A stretch of 64,000 nucleotides of DNA from an uncultured Candidatus Pelagibacter sp. (GCA_905616455.1 CAJQSW010000009.1:1-64000), one strand, 5' to 3'; positions 27,939-38,109 are shown, counted from the stretch's first letter. Program-made: numbers and translations. Notes: generated by a model not told the origin, from the letters alone.

Positions 27939-29551
27939 TAATAATTTTTTGCTGCCTTGATAAAGGATGAGAATAAAGGATGTGGTGCCAAAGGTCTAGA
28001 TTTAAATTCTGGATGAAATTGAACAGCTAGGAACCAAGGGTGATTTTTTAGCTCAATTATTTCAGGTAGCTTGTTATCAGGAGATAATCCAGAAAAAATC
28101 ATTCCATTTTCTTCAAATTGCTCCTTAAAACTAATATTAACCTCATATCTATGTCTGTGTCTTTCATGAATTGTTTTTGATTTATAAATTTTTCTTACTA
28201 ATGAGTTTTCTTTTAATTTAGCTTCATAAAGACCAAGTCTCATAGTCCCACCCAGATCTTTATCTGTTCCCCTGATTATTTTGCCATCTTTATTCCATTC
28301 ACTAATTAAGCCAATGATTGGTATACCGCCTGTTCCAAATTCACTAGATGTAGCTTTTCTTATATTTAATTTATTTCTGGCAAATTCTATAATTGCCATT
28401 TGCATTCCAAAGCAAATACCAAAGAAAGGAATTTTCTTTTCTCTAGCATATTTAATTGCTTCAATTTTTCCCTCTGTTCCTCTTTTACCAAAACCTCCTG
28501 GTATTAAGATTCCAGAAACTCCTTTTAATTTTTTTTTTATTTCAGAAATCTTTAAGTTTTCAGAATCTATTCGAACTAAATCTACTTTTAAATTATTATC
28601 AATACCACCATGTGTTAACGCTTCATCTAATGACTTATAAGCGTCCTTGAGGTCAACATATTTACCAATAATTGCAATTTTGATTGATCTCTTTGTATAA
28701 AGAATAATTTTTGTAATTTTTTTCCAAGGTTTTAAATTAACTTTTTTCCTTGATTTAATCTTAAAATACTCAAGTACTTGTTTGTCTAAATTTTCTCTAT
28801 TGAAACTAATGGGAGCTTCATAAATAGTTTTAACATCAACAGTTTGAATTACATTTTCAATATCAACATTACAAAATAAGGATATCTTTTTTCTATGCTC
28901 TAAAGGAATTGATCTTTCAGATCTACAAATAATAATATCTGGTTGAATACCTAGACTTCTTAGTTCTTTTACTGAATGTTGAGTTGGTTTAGTTTTAATT
29001 TCATCAGATGCCTTAAGGTATGGAACTAACGTTAAATGAATAAATAAAGCATTTTTTTTACCCACGTCATTTGAAAATTGTCTAATAGCCTCAACAAAGG
29101 GAAGACTTTCAATGTCACCTACTATTCCTCCAATTTCACAAATTACAAAGTCTTCTTTTGCTGTATCATTTTTTATAAAATCTTTAATACGATTAGTTAT
29201 GTGTGGAATAACTTGAACCGTTTTACCAAGGTATCCGCCTTTACGTTCTTTCTTTAAAACATCACTATAAATTTTTCCAGTTGTTATGTTGTCTGATTTT
29301 TTTGAAGATGTTCCGGAAAATCTTTCATAATGGCCTAAATCTAAATCTGTTTCCGCACCATCGTTGGTTACAAACACCTCTCCATGTTGAAAAGGGCTCA
29401 TTGTACCAGGATCAACATTTAAATAGGGGTCTAATTTTCTTAGACGAACTTTAAAACCTCTAGACTGAAGTAAGTATGCAAGAGAAGCTGAAGAAAGACC
29501 TTTCCCTAAGGATGAGACCACGCCGCCGGTAACAAATATAAATCGCGCCAT
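27938..29551 (-). CDS. pyrG: CTP synthase
   Basis: This 537-residue enzyme aminates UTP to CTP using glutamine. The synthase domain begins [20 protein letters not shown]; the C-terminal glutaminase has the oxyanion-type [15 protein letters not shown], nucleophile Cys in [12 protein letters not shown] and [12 protein letters not shown]. Length is standard. It lies between secG and kdsA, an arrangement common in alphaproteobacteria; CTP is needed by CdsA, IspD and KdsB-type reactions. Confidence 0.98.
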   Translation of the reverse strand: MARFIFVTGGVVSSLGKGLSSASLAYLLQSRGFKVRLRKLDPYLNVDPGTMSPFQHGEVFVTNDGAETDLDLGHYERFSGTSSKKSDNITTGKIYSDVLKKERKGGYLGKTVQVIPHITNRIKDFIKNDTAKEDFVICEIGGIVGDIESLPFVEAIRQFSNDVGKKNALFIHLTLVPYLKASDEIKTKPTQHSVKELRSLGIQPDIIICRSERSIPLEHRKKISLFCNVDIENVIQTVDVKTIYEAPISFNRENLDKQVLEYFKIKSRKKVNLKPWKKITKIILYTKRSIKIAIIGKYVDLKDAYKSLDEALTHGGIDNNLKVDLVRIDSENLKISEIKKKLKGVSGILIPGGFGKRGTEGKIEAIKYAREKKIPFFGICFGMQMAIIEFARNKLNIRKATSSEFGTGGIPIIGLISEWNKDGKIIRGTDKDLGGTMRLGLYEAKLKENSLVRKIYKSKTIHERHRHRYEVNISFKEQFEENGMIFSGLSPDNKLPEIIELKNHPWFLAVQFHPEFKSRPLAPHPLFSSFIKAAKNY

Positions 29552-29591
29552 GGAATTAACTTATAGTGGTTAATTAATAAATTGAAAAGAA

Positions 29592-29894
29592 TTAATTATT
29601 ATTTTCAGGAATTGAGGGAGTATCATCAGATATTTCTTCAATCTTATCTAATACTGAGGATGTGGGTGTAAGTTCTGCTCTGGATATTATTGTTAATGCT
29701 AAACTACAAATTATAAATAGTGTTGCAAATACAGCCGTCGCTTTACTCATAAAATTACCAGCGGATCTAGAAAGCATAAAATTATCTTGCGAAACACCTA
29801 TTCCAAGTGCTCCACCTTCAGATTTTTGGACAAGTATCAAAAGTACAAGTATTACCGCAAGTACTAAATTGACTACTAATAAAATATCTTCCAT
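29592..29894 (-). CDS. secG: Protein translocase subunit SecG
   Basis: This 100-residue inner-membrane protein is the small subunit of the SecYEG channel. Two membrane helices are visible (about 3-22 and 50-70), with the loop QKSEGGALGIG and SRSAGNFMSKATAVFATLF between and into the second, as in SecG. A short acidic tail follows. It starts five bases after the tpiA stop. Confidence 0.93.
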   Translation of the reverse strand: MEDILLVVNLVLAVILVLLILVQKSEGGALGIGVSQDNFMLSRSAGNFMSKATAVFATLFIICSLALTIISRAELTPTSSVLDKIEEISDDTPSIPENNN

Positions 29895-29899
29895 GAGGA

Positions 29900-30640
29900 T
29901 TAACTATATGTTTTTTTGACTATATCAATAAATTTATTGGTATTTTGAGAGGCTCCACCAATCAAAAAACCATCAATGTTATAAATTTCTTTTAAGTTTT
30001 TTATATTTTGAGGATTAACAGAACCACCGTATAAAACTTTTGGTATTTTACCTTTAAATTTACTTTTAATAAACTCAACAGTTTTTAAAAGATCTTTTGA
30101 TTTTGGAATAATGCCTGTGCCTATAGCCCAAACAGGCTCATATGCTATAAAGATCTCAGACTTTTTTTTTATACCATTTAAACCAATATTAATTTGATTA
30201 GACAAAATAGACTGTGTCTTTTTTTTTCTTTTTTCTGATAAAGATTCACCAATACAAAAAATAACTTTTAATTTTGCCTCTAAAGCACTTTTAATCTTTA
30301 AATTAATTAATCTATTATTTTCACCTTTTTCTCTATTTTCCGAATGTCCAATAATTACAAAGTGAGCACCAATATTTTTCAACATTCGAGAATTGACAAA
30401 GCCAGTATATGGTCCATAATTTTCACTTTCGTGACAATTCTGACCACCAATACCAATTTGGCAATTTTTAAACTTTTTCGAAAAAGAACTTATTAGCGTG
30501 TAAGGAGGACAATAAATTAATCGTCCTTTCTTTATTTCTTTAGATTTTGAAAACTTAATAACTTTATCCAATGTATTTAAAGAAGATAAATTCCCATACA
30601 TTTTCCAATTAGCCACAAAATACATATATTTATTTGTCAT
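29900..30640 (-). CDS. tpiA: Triosephosphate isomerase
   Basis: This 246-residue TIM barrel interconverts glyceraldehyde-3-phosphate and dihydroxyacetone phosphate. Catalytic segments are FVANWKMYGN (Lys), FVIIGHSENREKGE (His) and IAYEPVWAIGTG (Glu), with the phosphate-binding VLYGGSVNPQN near the C terminus. It is the first gene of the minus-strand run tpiA-secG-pyrG-kdsA-eno-ftsB, 56 bases from the divergent ppiD-like gene. Confidence 0.97.
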   Translation of the reverse strand: MTNKYMYFVANWKMYGNLSSLNTLDKVIKFSKSKEIKKGRLIYCPPYTLISSFSKKFKNCQIGIGGQNCHESENYGPYTGFVNSRMLKNIGAHFVIIGHSENREKGENNRLINLKIKSALEAKLKVIFCIGESLSEKRKKKTQSILSNQINIGLNGIKKKSEIFIAYEPVWAIGTGIIPKSKDLLKTVEFIKSKFKGKIPKVLYGGSVNPQNIKNLKEIYNIDGFLIGGASQNTNKFIDIVKKTYS

Positions 30641-30696
30641 AATGAAAAATTTAATCTATATCTTGGTATTTTAAAGATCAATAAATTAATAAAGCA

Positions 30697-32118
30697 ATGA
30701 TAAATCCTTTTAAAAATTTTACAAAAAAAAAAATTGGTGGCTTAATACTAATTTTTGTTATTATAATAGCCTTTGGTTTTGGTGGATTTGGTGGAGGGTT
30801 TAGCACTGGTAATCAAAACAATATAGCCAAAATAAATAATACTAATATCTCGACTCAAGATTTCATGGATTACTTGAACCAATCAGGCTTGAGCCAGCAG
30901 GTGATAAAAGAAAATATTGATAAAAATGTAATTGAAGAGCTTTTATCGTCTTTAGTATCAATGACTTTACTTGACCTTGAAATAAAAGATTTTAACTTAG
31001 TTGTATCAGAAGAGATAATTGTAGAAAAACTTAAAAGAAATAAAAATTTTCAAGATGAAAAAGGTGAATTTAAAAGAACTCTTTATGAAAAATTCTTACT
31101 AACAAATAACATGAATGCAGCTATGTATGAAATTAAATTAAAAAATAATACTCTACAGAAAGAATTATTCACATACATAAGTGGTGGTGCTGTGTCTCCT
31201 GAGTTTTTAATAAATAAGCATTTTATAGAAAATAGTAGAAAATTAGATATTAACTTTATTAACCTAAAAAAATTTTATAAGAAAGCCGAAGAATTTACTA
31301 ATCAAGAAATTAAAGAGTTTATTGATGAAAATTCAGAAAAATTGAAGCAAGATTTTATTGATTTATCTTATATAGTAATAACTCCAAAAAATTTAATAGG
31401 CCTTGATGAATTCAATCAGGCTTTTTTTGATGCAATTGATGAAATCGACAACAAAATATCTAAGGATATTGATTTTAAGACAATTATCAATGAGCTAAAT
31501 ATCAAACCAATTATTAAAAAAGATTATATTAACTTAGAAAATAAAGAAACAATTGAGAATAAAATTTATAATTCTAGGAAAGATAAAATTAAAATACTAG
31601 AAAGTAATGGAACTTTTATCCTTTATCAAATTGATAATAGTAGCGCTAAACTGCCTAATTTAGATGATGATAAATTTATAAAACAAATAAGAAACCTATT
31701 GGTTCAAAAAGAAAAATTTAAATTTAATAAAAATATAGTTAACCAGTTAGATAAGAAAGAATTCAATGAAACATCTTTTACTAAACTGGGGAATGGTGAA
31801 ATTAAAAAATTACGATTAAATTCTGTTAAAGATATTAATAAATTTGAAATTAACTCTGTTAAGATTTTATACTCACTGCCAATTAATACATTTACCTTAA
31901 TTGCTGATGAAAAGGATAACATTTACATAGCTAAAGTGATAAATTATGATGATATAAATATTTCTCAAAATTCAAATGAATTTAATAAATTTTCTAACGA
32001 GGCAAGTGCAGAAAATAGGAACGGAATATTAAAATCATACGATTATCTTTTAAATAGTAAATACAAGGTTGTAGTTAATGAAAAAACCCTTGAAAGAGTT
32101 AAAAATTATTTTAAATAA
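30697..32118 (+). CDS. PpiD/SurA-like periplasmic folding factor, reduced
   Basis: This 473-residue protein has an N-terminal membrane anchor (about 14-36, GGLILIFVIIIAFGFGGFG) followed by a SurA_N-type domain with NNIAKINNTNISTQDFMDYL, AVSPEFLINKHFIENSR and long charged helices. PpiD proteins are usually above 600 residues with a clear parvulin domain; here I cannot see a convincing one (no GGDLGWF-type block). It probably assists outer-membrane protein folding as a chaperone. It overlaps the trpE start by one base. Confidence 0.78.
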   Translation: MINPFKNFTKKKIGGLILIFVIIIAFGFGGFGGGFSTGNQNNIAKINNTNISTQDFMDYLNQSGLSQQVIKENIDKNVIEELLSSLVSMTLLDLEIKDFNLVVSEEIIVEKLKRNKNFQDEKGEFKRTLYEKFLLTNNMNAAMYEIKLKNNTLQKELFTYISGGAVSPEFLINKHFIENSRKLDINFINLKKFYKKAEEFTNQEIKEFIDENSEKLKQDFIDLSYIVITPKNLIGLDEFNQAFFDAIDEIDNKISKDIDFKTIINELNIKPIIKKDYINLENKETIENKIYNSRKDKIKILESNGTFILYQIDNSSAKLPNLDDDKFIKQIRNLLVQKEKFKFNKNIVNQLDKKEFNETSFTKLGNGEIKKLRLNSVKDINKFEINSVKILYSLPINTFTLIADEKDNIYIAKVINYDDINISQNSNEFNKFSNEASAENRNGILKSYDYLLNSKYKVVVNEKTLERVKNYFK

Positions 32119-33572
32119 TGTTAAATCGAAACTTTAACGATTTTAAGTTTCAGCACAAAAGAAACAAAAATCAAATTTTATATACTTCCAAGAGTGCGAA
32201 GAGTGATCGTGAAGTTTTAAATTTAATTGATAATTTTCTCAGTGAAAAAAATAGCTTTATTTTTGAGTCAGTTGAGAAAGGGAAAATCAGAGGTAGATAT
32301 ACTATATTTGGTAAAAACCCTGACAAAATTTGGGAATTTAATAATAAAAACTCTTATTTAATTACAAACAATATTAAAAAAAAGATTAAGGGATATCCTG
32401 ATAAAATTATTGAGAAATTAATAGAAGATTTCAAATTTAAAACACCAGATTCTCTTCCCCCTATTTGCTCATTAATATCTGGATATTTTTCTTACGATTC
32501 TATTAGGTATATCGAAAAAATTCCTAATAAGTGTAAGGATGATTTAAAACTTCCTGATGTAAGACTCCTTAGGCCAAAAACATTGGTTATTCATGACAAT
32601 TTAAAAAAAAAGATTTTTTACATTATAAACATATTCAATGATGAAAAAATTTCAAATTATAAAGTAAAATATTTAGAAATTGAGAGTGAGATAAATGATT
32701 TATTAATTCAGGCATCATTAGAAAAAAATAATTCTTATAAAAATACTAAAACTAATATTAAAGTTAAGTCCAATACGACTAAAAACAAATTTTTAAAAAT
32801 GGTAAATAAAGCCAAAAAATACATTAAAATTGGTGATATTTTTCAAGTTGTTTTAAGTCAAAGATTTGAAGCCAAATTAACTAAAAAACCATTAGATATT
32901 TATAAAAAATTAAGAGTCTCTAACCCTTCCCCATTTATGTACTTCTTTAATTTTGAAGATTTTCAAATAATTGGGGCCAGTCCAGAAATTCTAGTTAGAC
33001 TGAGAGACAACAAAATTACAGTTAGACCTATAGCAGGAACAAGACCTAGGGGCAAAAACTCAAAACAGGATAATTTTTTTGCAAAAGATTTATTACAAGA
33101 TAAAAAAGAACTTTCAGAACATTTAATGTTACTTGATTTAGGAAGAAACGATGCTGGTAAGGTATCAAAAATTGGAACTGTTAAAGTTACGGAGAGCTTT
33201 ATGGTAGAGAAATATTCGCATGTAATGCATATAGTTTCTAATGTGATGGGAGTTTATAATAAAAAATATTCAAAATTTAAATCACTACTTGCTGGTTTTC
33301 CAGCTGGTACTGTTTCTGGTGCTCCTAAAATTCGAGCCATGGAAATTATTGATGAACTAGAGACAACTAGAAGAAAGGTTTATGCCGGTGGAATAGGTTA
33401 TTTTTCATCAAATGGTGAATTTGATACCTGTATAGCCTTAAGAACAGCTGTTGCAAAAAATAAAAAATTTTATGTACAGGCGGGTGCAGGCATTGTTGCT
33501 GACAGTGATCCAATTAAAGAATATGAAGAAACTGTTAATAAAGCAAAAGCATTACTGAGTGCTCTTAAATAA
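32118..33572 (+). CDS. trpE: Anthranilate synthase component I
   Basis: This 484-residue enzyme makes anthranilate from chorismate with TrpG. The N-terminal domain has SFIFESVEKGKIRGRYTIFG, matching the tryptophan feedback region (ES motif). The C-terminal catalytic region shows SPFMYFFNFEDFQIIGASPE, RPIAGTRPRG, LDLGRNDAGKV and GAGIVADSDP. The ATG overlaps the upstream gene's TAA, so no room exists for a trp leader peptide directly before it. Confidence 0.97.
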   Translation: MLNRNFNDFKFQHKRNKNQILYTSKSAKSDREVLNLIDNFLSEKNSFIFESVEKGKIRGRYTIFGKNPDKIWEFNNKNSYLITNNIKKKIKGYPDKIIEKLIEDFKFKTPDSLPPICSLISGYFSYDSIRYIEKIPNKCKDDLKLPDVRLLRPKTLVIHDNLKKKIFYIINIFNDEKISNYKVKYLEIESEINDLLIQASLEKNNSYKNTKTNIKVKSNTTKNKFLKMVNKAKKYIKIGDIFQVVLSQRFEAKLTKKPLDIYKKLRVSNPSPFMYFFNFEDFQIIGASPEILVRLRDNKITVRPIAGTRPRGKNSKQDNFFAKDLLQDKKELSEHLMLLDLGRNDAGKVSKIGTVKVTESFMVEKYSHVMHIVSNVMGVYNKKYSKFKSLLAGFPAGTVSGAPKIRAMEIIDELETTRRKVYAGGIGYFSSNGEFDTCIALRTAVAKNKKFYVQAGAGIVADSDPIKEYEETVNKAKALLSALK

Positions 33573-34144
33573 TGAAAATTATATTAATTGATAACTATGA
33601 TAGCTTTACATTTAATTTGTATCACCACCTATCATCTCTAAAAGTTAAAGTTGACGTTGTAAGAAATGATGAAATTACTGATAAACAAATAATTAAAGGC
33701 AAATATGATAGAATTGTCATATCACCAGGTCCTGGGAACCCAAATCAATCAGGAAATTGTATTAAAATAGTTAAGGCACTCTATAAGAAAATTCCAATAC
33801 TTGGTGTATGTCTTGGTCATCAAATTATTGGGCAAATATTTGGTTCAAAAATTATTCAAGCTAAAAAATTAATGCACGGTAAAACTAGTATAATTGAGTC
33901 GTACAAAACTGGAATATTAAAAAACCTCCCTTCCAGATTTGTGGCAACAAGATATCACAGCTTAATTATTGATAAAAAAACATTATCTAAGGAACTAGAG
34001 ATTACAGCACAAACTAAAGATGGGCTTATAATGGGTGTAAAACATAAAAAATATAATGTTCATGGAGTTCAATTTCACCCAGAAAGCATAAAGACTATTA
34101 TCGGTATAAAAATATTAAAAAATTTTATTAATTATAAAAACTAA
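33572..34144 (+). CDS. trpG: Anthranilate synthase component II (glutaminase)
   Basis: This 190-residue class I glutaminase supplies ammonia to TrpE. It has LIDNYDSFTFNLYHHL, ISPGPGNPNQSG, the nucleophile Cys in LGVCLGHQIIGQ and the His-Glu pair in HGVQFHPESI. It overlaps both trpE and trpD by one base, so stoichiometric translation coupling is likely. It may also serve PabB in folate synthesis; that is not testable here. Confidence 0.97.
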   Translation: MKIILIDNYDSFTFNLYHHLSSLKVKVDVVRNDEITDKQIIKGKYDRIVISPGPGNPNQSGNCIKIVKALYKKIPILGVCLGHQIIGQIFGSKIIQAKKLMHGKTSIIESYKTGILKNLPSRFVATRYHSLIIDKKTLSKELEITAQTKDGLIMGVKHKKYNVHGVQFHPESIKTIIGIKILKNFINYKN

Positions 34145-35136
34145 TGAAAAAATTTCTTAAAAAATTAAAGAATAAACAAAATTTATCTTTTAATGAAAGT
34201 AAGGAAGCTTTTGAAATATTAATGATGGGTAAAGCTTCTAATAATGAAATATTTGATTTTTTAACTCTACTTTCAGCAAAAGGTGAAGTTTCAGATGAAA
34301 TAGCTGGTGGTGTTTACGTATTAAGAAATAAGTCTAAAAGGGTTAACGTTAAAGACTGTGTCGATACATGTGGGACTGGTGGAGATGGAATGAATACGCT
34401 CAACATATCAACAGCATCTGCTCTGTTATTAGCTAGCATGGGAGTTAAGGTAGCAAAACATGGAAATAAAGCAGTTTCATCTAAATGTGGATCTGGTGAT
34501 GTTTTGGAAGCTTTAAATATAAAGATTCATTTAGAACCAAAGGATATAGAAGAGCAAATCAAAAAAAATAACTTTGGGTTCATGTTTGCACCAAATTATC
34601 ATAGTGCAATGAAATTTGTCGCACCAACAAGGAAAAAAATAGGTAAAAGAACAATATTTAATATGATAGGTCCTTTAAGTAGCCCTGCCCTTGTCCAGCG
34701 ACAAGTTATTGGTGTTTACGATAAAAGATTACTTAAAATTTTTGCAGAAGCTTTAAAAAACTTAAATATAAAATTTGCTTGGATTGTGAATAGTGAAGAT
34801 GGCTTAGATGAGATATCACCATATACAAAAACAAATGTTGTTCAATTAAAGGATGGTAAAATTTCAGAAATTACTATTGATCCTATGGAATTAAACATAG
34901 GTGCAAATAAATTTGAAGATTTGTTAGGAGATGATGCTAAATTTAATGCAGATAAAATGGTTGATATATTTAAAGGTGAAGATAGTGATTTTTCTAAAGC
35001 TGTTTGTTTAAATACTGCAGCTGGACTAATTGTTGCAGACAAATATTCTTCATTTAATAATGCCTATGAGGATGCTAGAAAACATATCTTGTCAGGAAAA
35101 ACATATGAAAATTTAAAAAGATTACAAAATGTCTGA
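34144..35136 (+). CDS. trpD: Anthranilate phosphoribosyltransferase
   Basis: This 330-residue enzyme joins PRPP to anthranilate. Diagnostic segments are CVDTCGTGGDGMNTLNISTA (substrate loop), GVKVAKHGNKAVSSKCGSGD, FMFAPNYHSAMKFVAPTRK and GKRTIFNMIGPLSSP. The length is family-typical. It overlaps the trpC start by eight bases. Confidence 0.97.
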   Translation: MKKFLKKLKNKQNLSFNESKEAFEILMMGKASNNEIFDFLTLLSAKGEVSDEIAGGVYVLRNKSKRVNVKDCVDTCGTGGDGMNTLNISTASALLLASMGVKVAKHGNKAVSSKCGSGDVLEALNIKIHLEPKDIEEQIKKNNFGFMFAPNYHSAMKFVAPTRKKIGKRTIFNMIGPLSSPALVQRQVIGVYDKRLLKIFAEALKNLNIKFAWIVNSEDGLDEISPYTKTNVVQLKDGKISEITIDPMELNIGANKFEDLLGDDAKFNADKMVDIFKGEDSDFSKAVCLNTAAGLIVADKYSSFNNAYEDARKHILSGKTYENLKRLQNV

Positions 35137-35920
35137 AAACACTTTAGAAAAGATAATTAAAAAAAAAATTGAGAAAATCGATTTATTAAAAAAATCTACC
35201 TCATTAAAATTACTATTTAAAAAAATTGATGAATGCAAATCATTTATTAATTTTAAGTCAAAGATTCAAAACAATATAAAAGATAAAAAAATTTCAATTA
35301 TCGCTGAAATTAAAAAAGCCAGTCCTTCTGCTGGTATTATTATAAAAGAATACAACCCTATAGAGATTGCAAAAATTTATTACAAAAATAAAACAACATG
35401 TTTATCAATTTTAACTGAGGAAGATTTCTTTCTAGGAAATTTAATACATGTGAGTAAAGTTAAAGAAAAAATAAACCTTCCTATTCTCTGTAAGGATTTC
35501 TTTATCGATAAATTTCAAGTACCCCTTGCAAAAAGTTATGGAGCTGATGCCATATTAATTATACTAGCTGGTGTTTCTGATAATCTTGCTTTTGAGTTAT
35601 ACGAGGAGGCTTTAAAATTTGATATGTCAATAATAGTTGAAGTACACACAGTTGAAGAAGCGAAAAGAGCTCTTAATTTTAAAGAAGCCTTAATTGGTAT
35701 TAACAATAGAAATCTTAAAACATTAAAGACAGATATAAATACAACTTATGATATTCATGCTATTTTAGTTAATCACTCTGCACCATTAATTTCTGAAAGT
35801 GGCATCAAAACAAAAGAAGAGCTTTTAGAAATATCTAAAAATACAAATATTAAAACTTTTTTAATTGGTGAATCGCTTTTAAAAAACTTGGATAATAATT
35901 CAATTTTTTCAGTCCTTTAG
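35129..35920 (+). CDS. trpC: Indole-3-glycerol phosphate synthase
   Basis: This 263-residue TIM barrel closes the indole ring. It shows SIIAEIKKASPSAGIIIKEY (active-site Lys), LSILTEEDFFLGN, LCKDFFIDKFQV, IVEVHTVEEA, GINNRNLKTL and ISESGIKTKEEL. It is the last gene of trpEGDC; trpFBA are not in the window. In related bacteria moaC and moeA commonly come next; here lexA follows after 88 bases. Confidence 0.96.
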   Translation: MSENTLEKIIKKKIEKIDLLKKSTSLKLLFKKIDECKSFINFKSKIQNNIKDKKISIIAEIKKASPSAGIIIKEYNPIEIAKIYYKNKTTCLSILTEEDFFLGNLIHVSKVKEKINLPILCKDFFIDKFQVPLAKSYGADAILIILAGVSDNLAFELYEEALKFDMSIIVEVHTVEEAKRALNFKEALIGINNRNLKTLKTDINTTYDIHAILVNHSAPLISESGIKTKEELLEISKNTNIKTFLIGESLLKNLDNNSIFSVL

Positions 35921-35955
35921 TCAAATAAACCTTAATTTTAAACACTTTTTAGCTA

Positions 35956-35984
35956 TTGTTAAAATAGAAGAACACTTGTAGAAC
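35956..35984 (+). promoter_or_regulatory. Possible lexA promoter
   Basis: A -35-like TTGTTA (35956-35961), 17-base spacer and -10-like TAGAAC (35979-35984) precede lexA. The -10 overlaps the SOS box, as expected for autorepression. The hexamer matches are partial. Confidence 0.4.
35970..35984 (-). promoter_or_regulatory. SOS box (LexA binding site)
   Basis: The sequence GAACACTTGTAGAAC is GTTC-N7-GTTC read on the minus strand. That is the direct-repeat LexA box of alphaproteobacteria. It lies 24 bases before the lexA ATG, so LexA probably represses its own gene. It is the only such box I noticed in the intergenic stretches. Confidence 0.8.
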
Positions 35985-36008
35985 AGATTTTGTACTTTAT
36001 TTGTTCTT

Positions 36009-36686
36009 ATGCTAACTAAAAAACAAAAAAACCTGCTTTTATTTATCAACAAGAAGTTGAGAGCTTCTGGTGTGTCTCCTTCTTACGAGGAAATGAAAGA
36101 TTCACTTCATTTAAAGTCTAAATCAGGAATTCATAGATTAATAAGTGCTTTAGAAGAAAGAGGTTTCATTAGAAGACTTCCTCATAAGGCAAGAGCGTTA
36201 GAGGTGATAAAGCTTCCAGAAACAGCTTCTGCTAACGATATTTATAATAGTTTTTCACCGAGTGTAATTAGAGGTGGCTTAGATACAGAAAATAATAATA
36301 TAAATGAAATGGAAATACCTGTTTTAGGCAGTATTGCTGCAGGAACTCCTGTTGAAGCAATACAGAATGAAGTTTCTAGAATACCCCTACCAAGTAACCT
36401 TGAAAAAAATGGTCAGTATTTTGGACTTAAAGTTCAGGGTGACTCAATGATTGAAGCTGGCATCAATGAAGGTGATACAGTTATTATTAGAAGATCTGAT
36501 ACAGCTGACAACGGTAAAATTGTTGTGGCTTTAATTGATGAACACGAAGCTATGTTAAAAAGAATTAGAAGAAAAGGCAAAACAGTTGCTCTCGAAAGTG
36601 CTAACAAAAACTATGAAACTAAAATATTTGGCCCCGATAGAGTAAAAGTTCAGGGTGTTCTAGTATCTTTATATAGAAACTTCTAA
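36009..36686 (+). CDS. lexA: LexA repressor
   Basis: This 225-residue SOS repressor has an N-terminal winged helix (about 1-65; VSPSYEEMKDSLHLKSKSGI, HRLISALEERGFIRRL) and a C-terminal S24 peptidase domain. The self-cleavage site is A111-G112 in IAAGTPVEA; the catalytic Ser is S146 in VQGDSMIEAG and the Lys is K184 in AMLKRIRR. A LexA box lies in its promoter. It sits between trpC and gltX. Confidence 0.97.
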   Translation: MLTKKQKNLLLFINKKLRASGVSPSYEEMKDSLHLKSKSGIHRLISALEERGFIRRLPHKARALEVIKLPETASANDIYNSFSPSVIRGGLDTENNNINEMEIPVLGSIAAGTPVEAIQNEVSRIPLPSNLEKNGQYFGLKVQGDSMIEAGINEGDTVIIRRSDTADNGKIVVALIDEHEAMLKRIRRKGKTVALESANKNYETKIFGPDRVKVQGVLVSLYRNF

Positions 36687-36708
36687 GAAAATAGTCTAAA
36701 AATTACAC

Positions 36709-38109
36709 ATGTCCAATGTTGCAACAAGATTTGCTCCCTCACCTACTGGAGCCCTTCATATTGGTGGTGTAAGAACTGCTCTATTTTGTTGGTTATATTC
36801 GAAAAATAAAAAAGGAACTTTTCACTTAAGAATTGAAGATACGGACAAAGCAAGATCCAGAGATGAGCATAAAGATCAAATTATAAAATCTTTAAAATGG
36901 ATCGGTATAGAGCATGATGGAGAGACATACATTCAATCAACAAAAATTAATGATCATATCAGTGTTGCAAATGATCTACTTAAAAATGGTCACGCTTATA
37001 AATGTTACTGCTCTACTGAAGAAATTGAAGATCAAAAGAAACGAGCTAAACAGAAAAAATTTCCTTATACCTACAGCAGAAAATGTAGAGAATTAAGTGA
37101 AAGTGATGCTCCAAAAAATATTAAACCAGTTGTAAGATTTAAAAGTAAAATTGAGGGTTCTTCAATACTAAGGGACCTAGTGCAAGGAGATGTAGAGATA
37201 GACAATATTACTATAGAAGATTTTATTATTCTAAGGAATGATGGAACTCCAACATATAATTTATCCTCAACTGTTGATGATCACCAAATGAGTATGACCC
37301 ATATTATAAGAGGTGATGATCATAAAATAAATACTTTTAAACAGATGCAAATATATCTGTCCATGAAATGGGACTTACCAAATTTTGCCCATATTCCTTT
37401 AATTCATACTCTGGAAGGTAAAAAACTATCTAAAAGAGATAATGCGTCAACTCTGGATGACTATTCTAAAATAGGAATAATGCCAGATGCTCTAAGGAAC
37501 TATCTATTAAGACTAGGCTGGTCTTATAAAGACAAAGAGATATTCACATTAGAAGAAAGTATTGAACATTTTAATCTTGAAGGAATAGGCAAATCACCAT
37601 CTAAATTAGATATGAGTCGTATACTATCAATGAATGAGTATTATATAAAGAATATCACTGAAGATGAGCTACATAGTCAGCTTTTAAAATACTGTGAACT
37701 TTATAAGGAAAAAATTCCAAGTGAGAAAGAGCACCGAATTAAACCTTCTTTAGCTTTTTTAAAGAATAAAGCTAAAACTTTGGAGGATATATATAATAAC
37801 TCAAAGTATATTATATTCGATGAGGTTATTTTTAATCAAGATGACTTGAAACTTATTGATGAAAAATCCAAAAAAATAATATCAGATTTTAAAATTAAAA
37901 CTTTAGGATTGATTGTTTTAAGTAAAGATACGTTGGAACCAGTAGTTAATGGTCTAATTAAAGAGCATGAGACTAATTTTAAAAGTGTTGGACAGCCATT
38001 AAGAGTTGTTCTTACTGGCTCTAAATTTGGTCCCGGCATCTACGATATAATTATATCGTTAGGCAAAACAGAGGTTCTTAAGCGATTAGGAAATAAGATA
38101 TTTAGTTAA
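36709..38109 (+). CDS. gltX: Glutamyl-tRNA synthetase
   Basis: This 466-residue class I synthetase shows FAPSPTGALHIGGVRTALFC (HIGH-type motif) near residue 8, and GKKLSKRDNAS (KMSKS-type motif) near 238. CYCSTEEIEDQKKRAKQKK marks a region close to the zinc-ribbon-like segment. Length is normal. It ends with a 24-base overlap with the convergent lpxB. In alphaproteobacteria without GlnRS it may also charge tRNA-Gln; not decidable here. Confidence 0.97.
   Translation: MSNVATRFAPSPTGALHIGGVRTALFCWLYSKNKKGTFHLRIEDTDKARSRDEHKDQIIKSLKWIGIEHDGETYIQSTKINDHISVANDLLKNGHAYKCYCSTEEIEDQKKRAKQKKFPYTYSRKCRELSESDAPKNIKPVVRFKSKIEGSSILRDLVQGDVEIDNITIEDFIILRNDGTPTYNLSSTVDDHQMSMTHIIRGDDHKINTFKQMQIYLSMKWDLPNFAHIPLIHTLEGKKLSKRDNASTLDDYSKIGIMPDALRNYLLRLGWSYKDKEIFTLEESIEHFNLEGIGKSPSKLDMSRILSMNEYYIKNITEDELHSQLLKYCELYKEKIPSEKEHRIKPSLAFLKNKAKTLEDIYNNSKYIIFDEVIFNQDDLKLIDEKSKKIISDFKIKTLGLIVLSKDTLEPVVNGLIKEHETNFKSVGQPLRVVLTGSKFGPGIYDIIISLGKTEVLKRLGNKIFS

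Noticed and set aside
28281..28650. Long plus-strand frames antisense to pyrG.
   Set aside because: They are shadows of a conserved CTP synthase; no ribosome-binding site or family motif.
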